Source: Pseudomonadota bacterium
Lineage (GTDB): Bacteria > Pseudomonadota > Alphaproteobacteria > Rhizobiales > Xanthobacteraceae
DNA length: 49,491 nt
Direction of reading: 5' to 3'
Assembly (NCBI GenBank): GCA_023449855.1
Contig: JAEXHR010000131.1
Location: 1 to 49,491, forward strand
Made by a program: the position numbers and the translations under genes. Shown here one piece after another: positions 1-7,629 of this stretch. The notes under the pieces are model-generated. The model did no database searches. It was not told the DNA's origin and saw only the letters and a program-made list of their open reading frames with translations. Position 1 is the first letter of the stretch; every line of letters starts with the position of its first letter.

Positions 1-142
1 GCAGCACCAGGCCCATGGCGACCAGCGATGCCAGGCCGATATTGTCGAGCAACACGATCCAGAATGGCGGGATGCCCGGTACGAACGGGATCACAGCCAT
101 CACGAGTGCGAAAACGAAGATGGGAAGGAGACGCGACTGCAT
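1..142 (-). CDS. livM: LivM-type ABC permease, N-terminal fragment (cut by window edge)
   Basis: Only about 47 N-terminal codons are present. The protein begins MQSRLLPIFVFALVMAVIP and continues into a hydrophobic segment ending ...NIGLASLVAMGLVL, typical of the first membrane spans of LivM, the second permease of branched-chain-amino-acid-type (HAAT) ABC importers. The ATG at 142 lies 5 bases after the stop of the livH-like gene on the same strand, so the two permeases are almost certainly co-translated, as in other liv operons. The ATPase genes and any binding protein of this system would lie outside the window to the left. The family call rests on position and hydrophobicity more than on motifs. 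Confidence 0.75.
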   Translation of the reverse strand, partial: MQSRLLPIFVFALVMAVIPFVPGIPPFWIVLLDNIGLASLVAMGLVL

Positions 143-147
143 GACGC

Positions 148-1188
148 TCAATCCTTCTCTTCTTCGACTTCAGGCGCTGCGAGCGAGCGCAGCACCAGAA
201 CCGGCAGGATCAGCGTGAAGACGATCACTTCCTTGAAGTTGCTGGCATAGAATGACGAGAACGCCTCCACGCAGCCGACCAGGATCGCCGCGGCCGCCGT
301 GATCGGATAGCTGACGAGCCCGCCGATGATGGCGGCGACGAAGCCCTTGAGGCCGATCAGGAAGCCGGTGTCGTAGTAAAGCGTGGTGATCGGCACGATC
401 AGGATGCCGGAAATGGCGCCGATGACCGAGGCGAGCAGGAAGGCGAGCTGGCCCGACAGCGTGGTGCGGATGCCGCTGAGGCGGGCGCCAAGGCGGTTCA
501 CCGCGGTGGCGCGCAGCGCCTTGCCATAGAGCGTGTAGCCGAAGAACAACCACAGGCCGGCGATCAGCGCGATGGTGATGCCGTAGACGGCGATGCTCTG
601 GCCGGTGAAGCGGAGCGCGCCGATGGTGATGGCATCGGTCGAGATCGCCGGGCCGCGTTGGCCCTCGGCGCCGAAGAAGACGAGGCCAAAACCCTGCAGC
701 GCGAGGTGGCAGCCGACCGAGGCGATCAGCAGCACCAGCACCGAGGTGTGGGCGATGGGCTGATAAGCGATGCGATAGAGATAGAGGCCGATGGCGGCGA
801 CGATCAGCAGCGACAGGGCGATGTTGACGGCGATGTTCGACGGCTTGCCGGCGAGCGCCAGCATCACGCCCCAGATCGCCAGCGGGAACACGATGTTGAC
901 GGCCAGCGAGCGGAACACACGCTTGGCTTGCAGCGCGCGGCGGAAGGTAAACAGGTCGAAGGCGAAGGCCACGACGCCCATCGCTGCCGCTAGCTTGATG
1001 GTTCCCGGCATTTGCCCGGCCGAGAGGCTGGCATAGGTCAGCGCGCCGAAAGTGATGAACTCGCCCTGGGGGATCAGGATCACGCGCGTGACTGCGAAGA
1101 CCAGCACCAATGCCAGTCCCAGCAGCGCGTAGATTGCGCCATTGGTGATGCCGTCCTGAAGCAGGAACAGCAAGATCGTCGTATTCAA
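148..1188 (-). CDS. livH: LivH-type branched-chain amino acid ABC transporter permease
   Basis: Inner-membrane permease of a HAAT-family ABC importer, about 346 residues with many hydrophobic helices. Family marks are the N-terminal DGITNGAIYALLGLALVLVF and GEFITFGALTYA segments, the internal RAL..TAVNRLGARLSGIR cytoplasmic loop that contacts the ATPase, and the GLKGFVAAIIGGL segment. I place the start at a TTG (1188): it follows a strong GGGGGAG ribosome site by 9 bases, and the N-terminus then matches other LivH proteins. In-frame ATGs at 1206 and 1272 give N-terminal extensions without such a site. It is slightly longer than a typical LivH (about 290-310 residues), mostly in the first third. 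It pairs with livM at the window edge and is divergent from a MarR-type gene. Its substrate cannot be read from sequence. Confidence 0.85.
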   Translation of the reverse strand: MNTTILLFLLQDGITNGAIYALLGLALVLVFAVTRVILIPQGEFITFGALTYASLSAGQMPGTIKLAAAMGVVAFAFDLFTFRRALQAKRVFRSLAVNIVFPLAIWGVMLALAGKPSNIAVNIALSLLIVAAIGLYLYRIAYQPIAHTSVLVLLIASVGCHLALQGFGLVFFGAEGQRGPAISTDAITIGALRFTGQSIAVYGITIALIAGLWLFFGYTLYGKALRATAVNRLGARLSGIRTTLSGQLAFLLASVIGAISGILIVPITTLYYDTGFLIGLKGFVAAIIGGLVSYPITAAAAILVGCVEAFSSFYASNFKEVIVFTLILPVLVLRSLAAPEVEEEKD

Positions 1189-1286
1189 GGCCGGACGCTC
1201 CCCCATATTGCCTGCCGCGGCGGATACCACAGGGGCAGGACAATCAACAATGGCGGTTGAACCCGCTCTCACATTGGGTATATTTG

Positions 1287-1297
1287 ATAACGATTAT
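1287..1297. promoter_or_regulatory. AT-rich inverted repeat between livH and marR
   Basis: The divergent gap between livH and the marR-type gene holds an unusually AT-rich patch (about 1278-1310) containing ATAA-CGA-TTAT, a perfect 4-bp inverted repeat with a 3-base spacer. MarR-family proteins bind AT-rich palindromes near their own promoters, so this is a candidate operator. The arms are short and it could be chance. Confidence 0.3.
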
Positions 1298-1371
1298 TGG
1301 ACATAACTCAAGCCCAGCCGTGATCCGACCGGGTGTGACATCAAACCACCGGGATTCGCGGAAGGCGAACG

Positions 1372-1878
1372 ATGACGACCTCGAAAAACCCGCTTCAGCA
1401 ATCCGCAAAGCCTGTCGAGCCGGCCGGCTTCGACGAGGAGGGTACTGCGCTGCAGATGGGCGAACTCAGCGAGCTGCTGGGTTATGTCATCAAGCGCGCG
1501 CAGCTGAGGGTGTTCGACGACTTTCACCGCACCATGGCCCCACTGCAGCTTTCGCCGGCGCAGTTCTCCGTGCTGCTGCTGCTGGACAGGAATCCCGGCC
1601 GCAATCAGACCGAGATCGCCAATACGCTCGGCATCCTGCGGCCGAATTTCGTGTCGATGCTGGACGGGCTGGAAAGCCGCGATCTGCTGACGCGGATGCG
1701 CTCGCCGAACGACCGTCGCTCCCATGTGCTGATGCTCACGGACAAGGGCCGCGCCACGCTGGCGCGCGCCAAGAAGCTGGTGGCGACGCGGCACGAGGCG
1801 CGCCTGATCGAGCTGCTTGGGCCCGGCGAGCACAAGGCGTTGCTCGGCATGATGGCAAAGATTGCTGAGGAGTTTTAG
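1372..1878 (+). CDS. MarR-family transcriptional regulator
   Basis: A 168-residue winged-helix regulator. The helix-turn-helix lies at about residues 77-100 (QTEIANTLGILRPNFVSMLD), followed by the wing motif SPNDRRSHVLMLTDKG (about 111-126), whose DRR is the hallmark of the MarR family. The alpha-helical N- and C-termini would form the dimer interface. It is transcribed away from the livH-livM permease pair, so it may repress that transporter in response to a small-molecule ligand; MarR proteins in this setting often sense aromatic acids or their CoA esters. That link is inference from position only. The start ATG follows a GGCGAACG segment rather than a clean ribosome site, so the exact N-terminus is not certain. 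Confidence 0.88.
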   Translation: MTTSKNPLQQSAKPVEPAGFDEEGTALQMGELSELLGYVIKRAQLRVFDDFHRTMAPLQLSPAQFSVLLLLDRNPGRNQTEIANTLGILRPNFVSMLDGLESRDLLTRMRSPNDRRSHVLMLTDKGRATLARAKKLVATRHEARLIELLGPGEHKALLGMMAKIAEEF

Positions 1879-1891
1879 GGCGCTTGCGGTG

Positions 1892-1930
1892 TCCCTCCCC
1901 GCTGCGCGGCTTCGCCGCTTGGGGGAGGGA
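1892..1930. repeat. Palindromic repeat, CCCTCCCC class
   Basis: Arms TCCCTCCCC (1892-1900) and GGGGGAGGGA (1921-1930) flank a second, inner hairpin (GCGCGGCTTCGCCGC). It sits between convergent marR and glycerate kinase genes and could end transcription from both. The same C-rich/G-rich arm type recurs at 3266-3415, 17006-17170, 41556-41583 and 49354-49396. Confidence 0.6.
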
Positions 1931-1936
1931 AAAGAG

Positions 1937-3217
1937 CTAGCCCACCAAAATCACGCGCACATCATTCACATTGGTCAGCGTCGGGCCGGTCTGCAGCAGA
2001 TCGCCTGTCGCTGTGAAGAATGTGGTCGCGTCGTTGTTCTTCAAGGTCGCCACCGGATCGAGATTCTGCGCACGCATCGCCTCGAAGGTGCGCTCATCCA
2101 GCAGGGCCCCAGCCGGATCGCTGGCATTGCCGGCGCCGCCGTCGGCGCCATCGGTATCGCCGGCGAGTGCGACGATGCCGGTCGTATCCTTGAAAGCTTC
2201 GACCAGCGCCAGCGCATATTCCTGATTGGGGCCGCCGCGGCCATTGCCCGTTACGGTCACCGTGAGCTCGCCGCCGGAGAGGATCGCAAGCTTACGGCCC
2301 TCGGCTTGTGCTTTCAGCGCCATCTTGGCGTGCTCGGCCGCGACTTCCCGGGCCTCGCCTTCGAGGTCGGCACCGAGATCGATGGTCTCGTAACCGGCAT
2401 CGCGCGCCACCTTGATCGCTGCATCGAGCGATTCCTTCGGCCGGGCGATCAGCTTGAAGGTCGCGCGCGCGAAGGCCGGATCGTTCGGTTTCACGCTTTC
2501 ATTGGCGGGATCGTTCAGCGCGGCGTTGACCGCATCTTCCACCGCCAGCTCGTATTTGGCGATGATCGCGCGGGCATCGGCCAGCGTCGTGGTGTCGGGC
2601 ACGGTCGGGCCGGACGCAATCACCGCGGGATCGTCGTGCGGCACATCGGAAATCGCGAGCGACAGGATCTCGGCCTGCTGCCCGGCGCGGGCGAGGCGGC
2701 CGCCCTTGATGCGGGAGAGATGCTTGCGGACGGTGTTGATCTCGCCGATCACGGCGCCGGAGCGGAGCAAAGCGCGGTTGAGCTGCTGCTTCTGCTGGAA
2801 CGTGATGCCGGCGACCGGAGCGGTCCAGTTGGCTGAGCCGCCGCCAGTGATCAGCACCAGCAGAAGATCGTCGGCCGTGGCCGTGGCGGCGAGCGCCAGC
2901 GTGTCATCGGCGCCCTTCATACCGGCTTCGTCGGGCACGGGATGGCCTGCCTCGACCACGCGGATGCGGCGGGTCGGCACGCCATGGCCGTGGCGGGTGG
3001 TGGCGATGCCGGTCAGGCGCTCGGGATCGAGCTTGAGTTCGTCGAGATAATGCTTCTCCGCAGCGGCGGCCATGGCGGCGGCGCCTTTGCCCGCGGCAAG
3101 GCAGATGATGCGACCTTTCGGCGGCGCCGGCAGATGGGCGCTGAGAATGACGTCGGGATGCGCTGCAGCGACAGCGGCATCGAAAATGGCGCGGAGCAGG
3201 GGGCGTTTGTCGGTCAT
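1937..3217 (-). CDS. Glycerate 2-kinase (GckA/MOFRL family)
   Basis: A 426-residue enzyme of the DUF4147-MOFRL family, which phosphorylates D-glycerate to 2-phosphoglycerate in the serine, glyoxylate or tartrate pathways; such genes are often mis-labelled hydroxypyruvate reductase. Visible motifs are AAGKGAAAMA near residue 42, TGGGSAN near 125, NTVRKHLSRIKGG near 160, SDVPHDDPAVIASGPT near 190, and the C-terminal MOFRL signatures LSGGELTVTVTGNGRGGPNQ and AGDTDGADGGAGNASDP. I chose the ATG giving MTDKRPLLRAIF because it aligns with the usual N-terminus; an upstream ATG at 3253 would add 12 residues. It appears monocistronic, between two palindromic repeats. No other glycerate-pathway gene is nearby. 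Confidence 0.87.
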   Translation of the reverse strand: MTDKRPLLRAIFDAAVAAAHPDVILSAHLPAPPKGRIICLAAGKGAAAMAAAAEKHYLDELKLDPERLTGIATTRHGHGVPTRRIRVVEAGHPVPDEAGMKGADDTLALAATATADDLLLVLITGGGSANWTAPVAGITFQQKQQLNRALLRSGAVIGEINTVRKHLSRIKGGRLARAGQQAEILSLAISDVPHDDPAVIASGPTVPDTTTLADARAIIAKYELAVEDAVNAALNDPANESVKPNDPAFARATFKLIARPKESLDAAIKVARDAGYETIDLGADLEGEAREVAAEHAKMALKAQAEGRKLAILSGGELTVTVTGNGRGGPNQEYALALVEAFKDTTGIVALAGDTDGADGGAGNASDPAGALLDERTFEAMRAQNLDPVATLKNNDATTFFTATGDLLQTGPTLTNVNDVRVILVG

Positions 3218-3265
3218 GGCAGGGGTTATGCCGGGCAATCGAGGGGGCGGCAAGATGGGCGTTCA

Positions 3266-3415
3266 TCCCCTCGCCCGCGAAGCGGGAGAGGGTGGATGCG
3301 CGCCGGCAGGCGCGCAGACGGGAGAGGGTAGAGGGTCCGTGGCCACCGAGTCTGTTGCAGGCCCTCTCCCGCCTTCGCTACGCTCGGGCACCCTCTCCCG
3401 CAAGCTGGAGAGGGG
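3266..3415. repeat. Cluster of C-rich/G-rich palindromic repeat units
   Basis: This stretch holds four related units built on CCCTC-CCGC/GCGGGAGAGGG, including CCCTCTCC (3391-3398) paired with GGAGAGGG (3407-3414) and an inner GCGCGCCGGCAGGCGCGC palindrome near 3297. It lies between glycerate kinase and the first binding-protein gene, downstream of the latter, and may act as its transcription terminator. It is not a CRISPR: units are unequal and in both orientations. Confidence 0.6.
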
Positions 3416-3427
3416 ACAGAAAGCGCC

Positions 3428-4657
3428 TCAATTCGTTCCGACTTCGCCCTTCATCACCTCACCGAAGAGCTTCCAAGCCTCTCCTTCAAACCTCATCATC
3501 TGCATCTGGTCGATGGGTGCGAAGTCGGTGGGCGAGGTGTTGACCTTGACGCCGGGCAGCAGGGTCGGCTGCTGGATGTCCTTCAGGTTCGCCGCCTGCT
3601 TCATCACATTGGCGCGGGTGAGGTCATCGCCGCACTGCTTGAGCAGGATCGCCATGGTCACGGCGATGTTGTAGCCGGACATCAGCGAGGAATCCGCCGG
3701 ATTACCGTCCGGCACATATTTGGCGAGGAACTCCTTGTAGGCGATCATGCCGGGATCGTCCTTCCATTGCGGGTCAGTGGCGTCCTTGGCGTAGTGCGCG
3801 GAGATCACGCCCTGGGAGTTTTCAAGGCCGGCGGGCTTCAACACCTGGCCGACCGAGACACTGACACCCGGCACGATCATGGTCGGCTTCCAGGCGAGTT
3901 CGGCAATCTTCTTGATGGTTTGTGCCGCGAACTTCGGCGTGGCGAAGATGACCACGACGTCGGGATTGGCGGCCTTGATCTTCACGATATGCGAGTCGAT
4001 CGTGGGCTCGGTCAGCTCATAGCTGTCCTCGATCACGACCGCTGACGCCTTGTCGCCGAAACCGTCCTTCAGGCCCTTGAGGTAGTCCTTGCCGAAGTCG
4101 TCGTTCTGATAGAGCACGCCGACTTTGGCGCCGGGCTTCTCCTTCAGGAGATACTGCGCATAGATGCGGCCTTCGCTCTGGTAGCTCGGCAGATAGCCCA
4201 TGGTCCAGGGGAAGTGCTTCGGGTCGTTCCACTTGGTGGCGCCGGTGGCGAGGAACAGCTGCGGCACCTTCTTGGCGTTCATGTATTTGTGGATCGCCGT
4301 GTTCGAGGGCGTGCCGAGCGCCGAGAACATCAGTAGCACTTCATCGGACTCGACCAGTTTGCGGGTCTGCTCGACGGCCTTCGGCGGCGAATAGGCGTCG
4401 TCATAGGAGATGTAATTGATCTTGCGGCCGTTGATGCCGCCCTGGTCGTTGATCATCTTGAAATAGGCGGCCTGGGCCTTGCCGACGGCGCCATAGGCAG
4501 AAGCCGGTCCGCTATAGGGCACGATATTGCCGAGCTTGATTTCAGTGTCGCTGGCGCCGGTGTCGTATTTCTTTTGCGCCAGCGATGGGGTGGCGGAGGC
4601 GGCGAACAGCAGGGCGGCGGCCGAGAACGTAACGAGCCGCGCGGTCGTGGCAGACAT
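3428..4657 (-). CDS. Periplasmic substrate-binding protein, array member 1
   Basis: A 409-residue type-I periplasmic binding protein (Peripla_BP_6, LivJ-like). A cleavable signal peptide ends at about residue 27 (SATPSLA|QKKYD). The first lobe begins with TEIKLGNIVPYSGPASAYG. The ligand-cleft segments differ from its four paralogues: FSALGTPSNTA, GATKWNDPKHFPWTMGYLPS and YQSEG. The start ATG at 4657 follows GGGAAGGA by 6 bases; an upstream in-frame ATG at 4681 has no such site. It is the last of five tandem paralogues, the farthest from the permease operon. Although the family is annotated for branched-chain amino acids, the neighbouring beta-oxidation operon suggests organic-acid ligands (inference). 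Confidence 0.88.
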   Translation of the reverse strand: MSATTARLVTFSAAALLFAASATPSLAQKKYDTGASDTEIKLGNIVPYSGPASAYGAVGKAQAAYFKMINDQGGINGRKINYISYDDAYSPPKAVEQTRKLVESDEVLLMFSALGTPSNTAIHKYMNAKKVPQLFLATGATKWNDPKHFPWTMGYLPSYQSEGRIYAQYLLKEKPGAKVGVLYQNDDFGKDYLKGLKDGFGDKASAVVIEDSYELTEPTIDSHIVKIKAANPDVVVIFATPKFAAQTIKKIAELAWKPTMIVPGVSVSVGQVLKPAGLENSQGVISAHYAKDATDPQWKDDPGMIAYKEFLAKYVPDGNPADSSLMSGYNIAVTMAILLKQCGDDLTRANVMKQAANLKDIQQPTLLPGVKVNTSPTDFAPIDQMQMMRFEGEAWKLFGEVMKGEVGTN

Positions 4658-4780
4658 TGGAGTTCCTTCCCTTGCTTGCAAGGCGATCTTGTTCTTGCGC
4701 AGGCGCAGTTCTTCGCGCTTGCGATGCGGTCATACCGCGAATGCACAGTGGCTCAAGTGGAAAGCGTCCGGAAACGCAGA

Positions 4781-4810
4781 AGGGCTTGCGAAATTTCGGT
4801 CGCAAGCCCT
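4781..4810 (-). terminator. Hairpin after binding protein 2
   Basis: Perfect 11-bp stem, AGGGCTTGCGA (4781-4791) with TCGCAAGCCCT (4800-4810), loop AATTTCGG. It lies 27 bases past the stop of binding protein 2. The tail on the minus strand is TCTGCGTTTC, weaker than in the other members of the array. Confidence 0.7.
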
Positions 4811-4837
4811 CTGTTTTCCGCCGAGTGGAATGAGGCG

Positions 4838-6079
4838 TCAGCCGCCGACTTCGGCGCCGATGACATCGCCGAAGAATTCCCACTGGCCGTTCTTGAAACG
4901 CATCATCTTCGATTGCTCGATGGGAGCGAAGTCGTTGGCCGATGTGTTGATCTTGATGCCTGGGAGCAAGGTATCGGGCGCGAAGTCCTTCAGGCTCGCG
5001 GCCTGCTTCATCACATTCTCACGGGTGAGATCGTCGCCGCATTGCTTCAGCACCTGCACCATGGTCTGCGCGGCCGCGTAGCCATAGGGGAGATTGCTGT
5101 CGGCGACATTGGCTCCCGGCATATATTTGTCGATGAAGGCCATGAACTTCTTCATGCCGGCGTCGTCCTTCCATTGCGGGTCGGACGCGTCCTTCAGATA
5201 GCCGGCCGACAGCACGCCTTCGGAGGCTTCGAGCCCGGCGGGCTTCATGACCGCGCCGATGGAGATGCTGACGTCGGTCATCAGATGCATCGGCTTCCAG
5301 CCGAGTTCTGCGGCCTTCTTGATGGCCTGGGCAGCGAATTTCGGCGTCGAGATGTTGACGAGCACATCGGCGCCGGCGTCCTTCATCTTGACGATGTGAT
5401 TGTCGATGGACGGCTCGGATGTTTCGTAGCTCTCCTCCATGAGGATCATCTTTGAGGCCTTATCGCCGAACACATCCTTGAGGCCGGCAAGATAGTCCTT
5501 GCCGAAATCGTCATTGGCATAAAACACCGCGACCTTGCCGTCGGGTTTGTTCTTCAGGATGTATTTGGCAAAAATCCGCGCCTCGGCGCGGTAGCTCGGC
5601 TGGAAGCCCATGGTCCACGGGAAGTTCTTCGGGTCGTTCCACTTGCTGGCGCCGGTGGCGACGAAGAGTTGCGGCACCTTCTTGGTGTTTTGATATTTCT
5701 GCACGGCCGTCTGCGTCGGCGTGCCCAGCGCGTTGAAAACCAGAAGCACCTCGTCGCTCTCGATCAGCTTGCGGGTCTGCTCGACGGTCTTGGGCGGCGA
5801 ATAGGCGTCGTCATAGCTGATCCAGTTGATCTTGCGGCCATTGATGCCGCCCTGATCGTTGATCATCCGGAAATAGGCTTCCTCGGTCTTGCCGATGACG
5901 CCATAGGCGGAGGCGGGGCCGCTATAGGCTTCGACATTGCCGATCTTGATTTCGGTGTCGGTGGCGCCGGTGTCGTATTTCTTCTGGGCGAAGGCATTGG
6001 TGGCTGTCGCTGCGAGCAGCGCGATGGCCAGTGACAAGGCAGCCGGACGAGCGGCCAAACGCAGATGTATTGCGGGCAT
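4838..6079 (-). CDS. Periplasmic substrate-binding protein, array member 2
   Basis: A 413-residue paralogue of the LivJ-like array. The signal peptide ends near residue 31 (TATNAFA|QKKYD), and the mature start TGATDTEIKIGNVEAYSGP carries EAYSGP where the other members have V/MPYSGP or IPYSGP, a change close to the ligand pocket. Cleft segments read FNALGTPTQTA and MGFQPSYRAEA, the latter with an arginine unique in the array. A GGGAGA ribosome site precedes the ATG by 6 bases. The 181-base gap to member 1 holds a terminator, so the two are probably transcribed separately. The arginine and the EAYSGP change suggest a ligand with different charge from those of the other members (inference). Confidence 0.88.
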   Translation of the reverse strand: MPAIHLRLAARPAALSLAIALLAATATNAFAQKKYDTGATDTEIKIGNVEAYSGPASAYGVIGKTEEAYFRMINDQGGINGRKINWISYDDAYSPPKTVEQTRKLIESDEVLLVFNALGTPTQTAVQKYQNTKKVPQLFVATGASKWNDPKNFPWTMGFQPSYRAEARIFAKYILKNKPDGKVAVFYANDDFGKDYLAGLKDVFGDKASKMILMEESYETSEPSIDNHIVKMKDAGADVLVNISTPKFAAQAIKKAAELGWKPMHLMTDVSISIGAVMKPAGLEASEGVLSAGYLKDASDPQWKDDAGMKKFMAFIDKYMPGANVADSNLPYGYAAAQTMVQVLKQCGDDLTRENVMKQAASLKDFAPDTLLPGIKINTSANDFAPIEQSKMMRFKNGQWEFFGDVIGAEVGG

Positions 6080-6121
6080 TTCGGGTCTCCCTCACGATGT
6101 GTCATGCCAGTTTCTGGCACA

Positions 6122-6137
6122 GAGCTCTGCGGCTCCT
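6122..6137 (-). promoter_or_regulatory. Conserved leader element upstream of binding protein 2
   Basis: The 16-base block GAGCTCTGCGGCTCCT is identical to 7514-7529 upstream of binding protein 3, and a diverged form (GGGCCTTTATGGCTCC, 8895-8910) precedes binding protein 4. Each sits between the preceding gene's terminator and the next start codon. The block contains a short inverted repeat (GAGC/GCTC). It may be a promoter, operator or mRNA hairpin carried along by gene duplication. Confidence 0.45.
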
Positions 6138-6169
6138 CGTCACATTCAACACCGGAGCAAATGGCGCAG

Positions 6170-6203
6170 CAAGAAAAAGCCTCCGTGGCAGCGTCACGGA
6201 GGC
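6170..6203 (-). terminator. Intrinsic terminator after binding protein 3
   Basis: A 9-bp stem, GCCTCCGTG (6179-6187) with CACGGAGGC (6195-6203), is followed on the minus strand by CTTTTTCTT. It lies 42 bases after the stop of binding protein 3. Confidence 0.9.
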
Positions 6204-6244
6204 GTTATTTCGCTCAAGAGAGCGGTATTCGTTGCTGCAGCGAC

Positions 6245-7477
6245 TTACTGCGTAGCGGCCACATCGCCGCTGAACACCTCGCCAAAACGCTCCCAGGCGT
6301 TGCCCTTGAAGCGCTGCATCTGCAACTGCGAGATTGGCGCGAAGTCGGTGGACGAGGTGTTGATCCTGACACCCGGCAGCAGCGTATCGACCTCGAAGTC
6401 TTTCAGGCTGGCGGCCTGCTTCATCACATTGGCCCGAGTCAGGTCGTCACCACACATCTGCAGGACTTTCACCAGCGTTTGCGCGGCGCCATAGCCATAG
6501 ATCGTGCTGGAGTCCGCCTTATTGGCTTCCGGCATGTATTTGTCGATGAAGGCGCTCCACTTCTTAATGCCCGGATCGTCCTTCCATTGCGGATCGGTAC
6601 CGTCCTTGTTGTAGGATGCCGACAGCACGCCCTGCGCGTTCTCGAAGCCCGCCGGCTGCATCACAGCGCCGACGGAGATGCTGACATTGGCGAGAATCTG
6701 CAGTGGCTTCCAGCCGAGCTCGGCGGTCTTCTTGATGGTCTGCGCTGCAAACTTTGGCGTGGTGAAGATCATCAATACGTCGGGATTGGCAGCTTTCAGC
6801 TTCACCACATGCGTGTCGATGGTGGGTTCGGCAATCTCGTAGCTGTCTTCGATGACGATCATTGATGCGGCCTTGGCACCGAGGCCGTCCTTGAAGCCTT
6901 TCAGGTAATCCTTACCGAAATCGTCGTTCTGGTAGAGGATGCCGATCTTGGCATTCGGTTTCTCCTTGAGCAGATACTTGGCATAGATCACAGCCTCGCT
7001 CTGATAGGAGGGCTGCCAGCCGATGGTCCATGGAAAGTTCTTCGGATCGTTCCACTTGGTGGCGCCAGTGGCGACGAAGAGCTGTGGCACCTTCTTGCCG
7101 TTCAGATATTTCTGGATCGCCGTATTGGACGGTGTGCCGAGCGGATTGAACACGACGAGCACTTCGTCCGATTCGACGAGCTTGCGCACCTGCTCGACGG
7201 CCTTCGGCGGGGAGTAGGCGTCGTCATAGCTGATGAAATTGATCTTGCGTCCGTTGATGCCGCCATTGGCATTGATCATGTTGAAATAGGCGGCCTCGGT
7301 CTTGCCGATCAGCCCGTAGGCGGAGGCAGGGCCGCTATAGGGAATGATGTTGCCGATCTTGATCTCGGTGTCGGTGGCGCCGGTGTCGTATTTTTTCTGC
7401 GCGAATGCGCCGGTGCTGGCCAGCATCAAAGCGAGCGCAGCAGGGATCGCCCCAAGCCGCATGGATCGTGCAAGCAT
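6245..7477 (-). CDS. Periplasmic substrate-binding protein, array member 3
   Basis: A 410-residue LivJ-like paralogue with signal peptide to about residue 26 (STGAFA|QKKYD). It is closest to member 4: both share the segment AVMQPAGF where members 1, 2 and 5 have V(L/M)KPAGL, and both have GLIGKTEAAYF near the N-terminus. Its cleft segments read FNPLGTPSNTA, FPWTIGWQPSYQSEA and NVSISVG. The C-terminus ends GEVFSGDVAATQ. A GGAGA ribosome site precedes the ATG at 7477. It has its own intrinsic terminator downstream and a conserved leader upstream, so it is likely a single-gene transcript. Confidence 0.88.
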   Translation of the reverse strand: MLARSMRLGAIPAALALMLASTGAFAQKKYDTGATDTEIKIGNIIPYSGPASAYGLIGKTEAAYFNMINANGGINGRKINFISYDDAYSPPKAVEQVRKLVESDEVLVVFNPLGTPSNTAIQKYLNGKKVPQLFVATGATKWNDPKNFPWTIGWQPSYQSEAVIYAKYLLKEKPNAKIGILYQNDDFGKDYLKGFKDGLGAKAASMIVIEDSYEIAEPTIDTHVVKLKAANPDVLMIFTTPKFAAQTIKKTAELGWKPLQILANVSISVGAVMQPAGFENAQGVLSASYNKDGTDPQWKDDPGIKKWSAFIDKYMPEANKADSSTIYGYGAAQTLVKVLQMCGDDLTRANVMKQAASLKDFEVDTLLPGVRINTSSTDFAPISQLQMQRFKGNAWERFGEVFSGDVAATQ

Positions 7478-7513
7478 TCATCGTCTCCGTGGTGTTCGTC
7501 CCAAGTTTTTGCG

Positions 7514-7529
7514 GAGCTCTGCGGCTCCT
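7514..7529 (-). promoter_or_regulatory. Conserved leader element upstream of binding protein 3
   Basis: Identical 16-base block to 6122-6137. Here, with the preceding G, it forms GGAGC-TCTGCG-GCTCC, a 5-bp stem with a 6-base loop. The similarity continues on both copies as ACAT.TT.AAC..C followed by AAGAAAAAGCC of the neighbouring terminator, so at least 60 bases of intergenic DNA were duplicated with the genes. Confidence 0.45.
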
Positions 7530-7562
7530 GCGACATATTGAACGCCTGTCGGAGCAGCGTCA

Positions 7563-7597
7563 CAAGAAAAAGCCCCTGCGACAAAATCGCAGGGGCT
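7563..7597 (-). terminator. Intrinsic terminator after binding protein 4
   Basis: Perfect 11-bp stem, AGCCCCTGCGA (7571-7581) with TCGCAGGGGCT (7587-7597), followed on the minus strand by TTTTCTTG. It starts 33 bases after the stop of binding protein 4. Confidence 0.9.
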
Positions 7598-7629
7598 TCG
7601 TTCGCTCGATGTTGCAGTGCGTGCCGCGA

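Noticed and set aside
3266..3415. Short repeated units that could suggest a CRISPR
   Set aside because: Units differ in length and orientation, there are no even spacers, and no cas gene is present.
4781..4810. TTGCGA...TCGCAA similarity to the IclR palindrome half-sites
   Set aside because: It is part of an 11-bp hairpin directly after a stop codon and is explained as a terminator; the spacing does not match the 15-bp palindrome.
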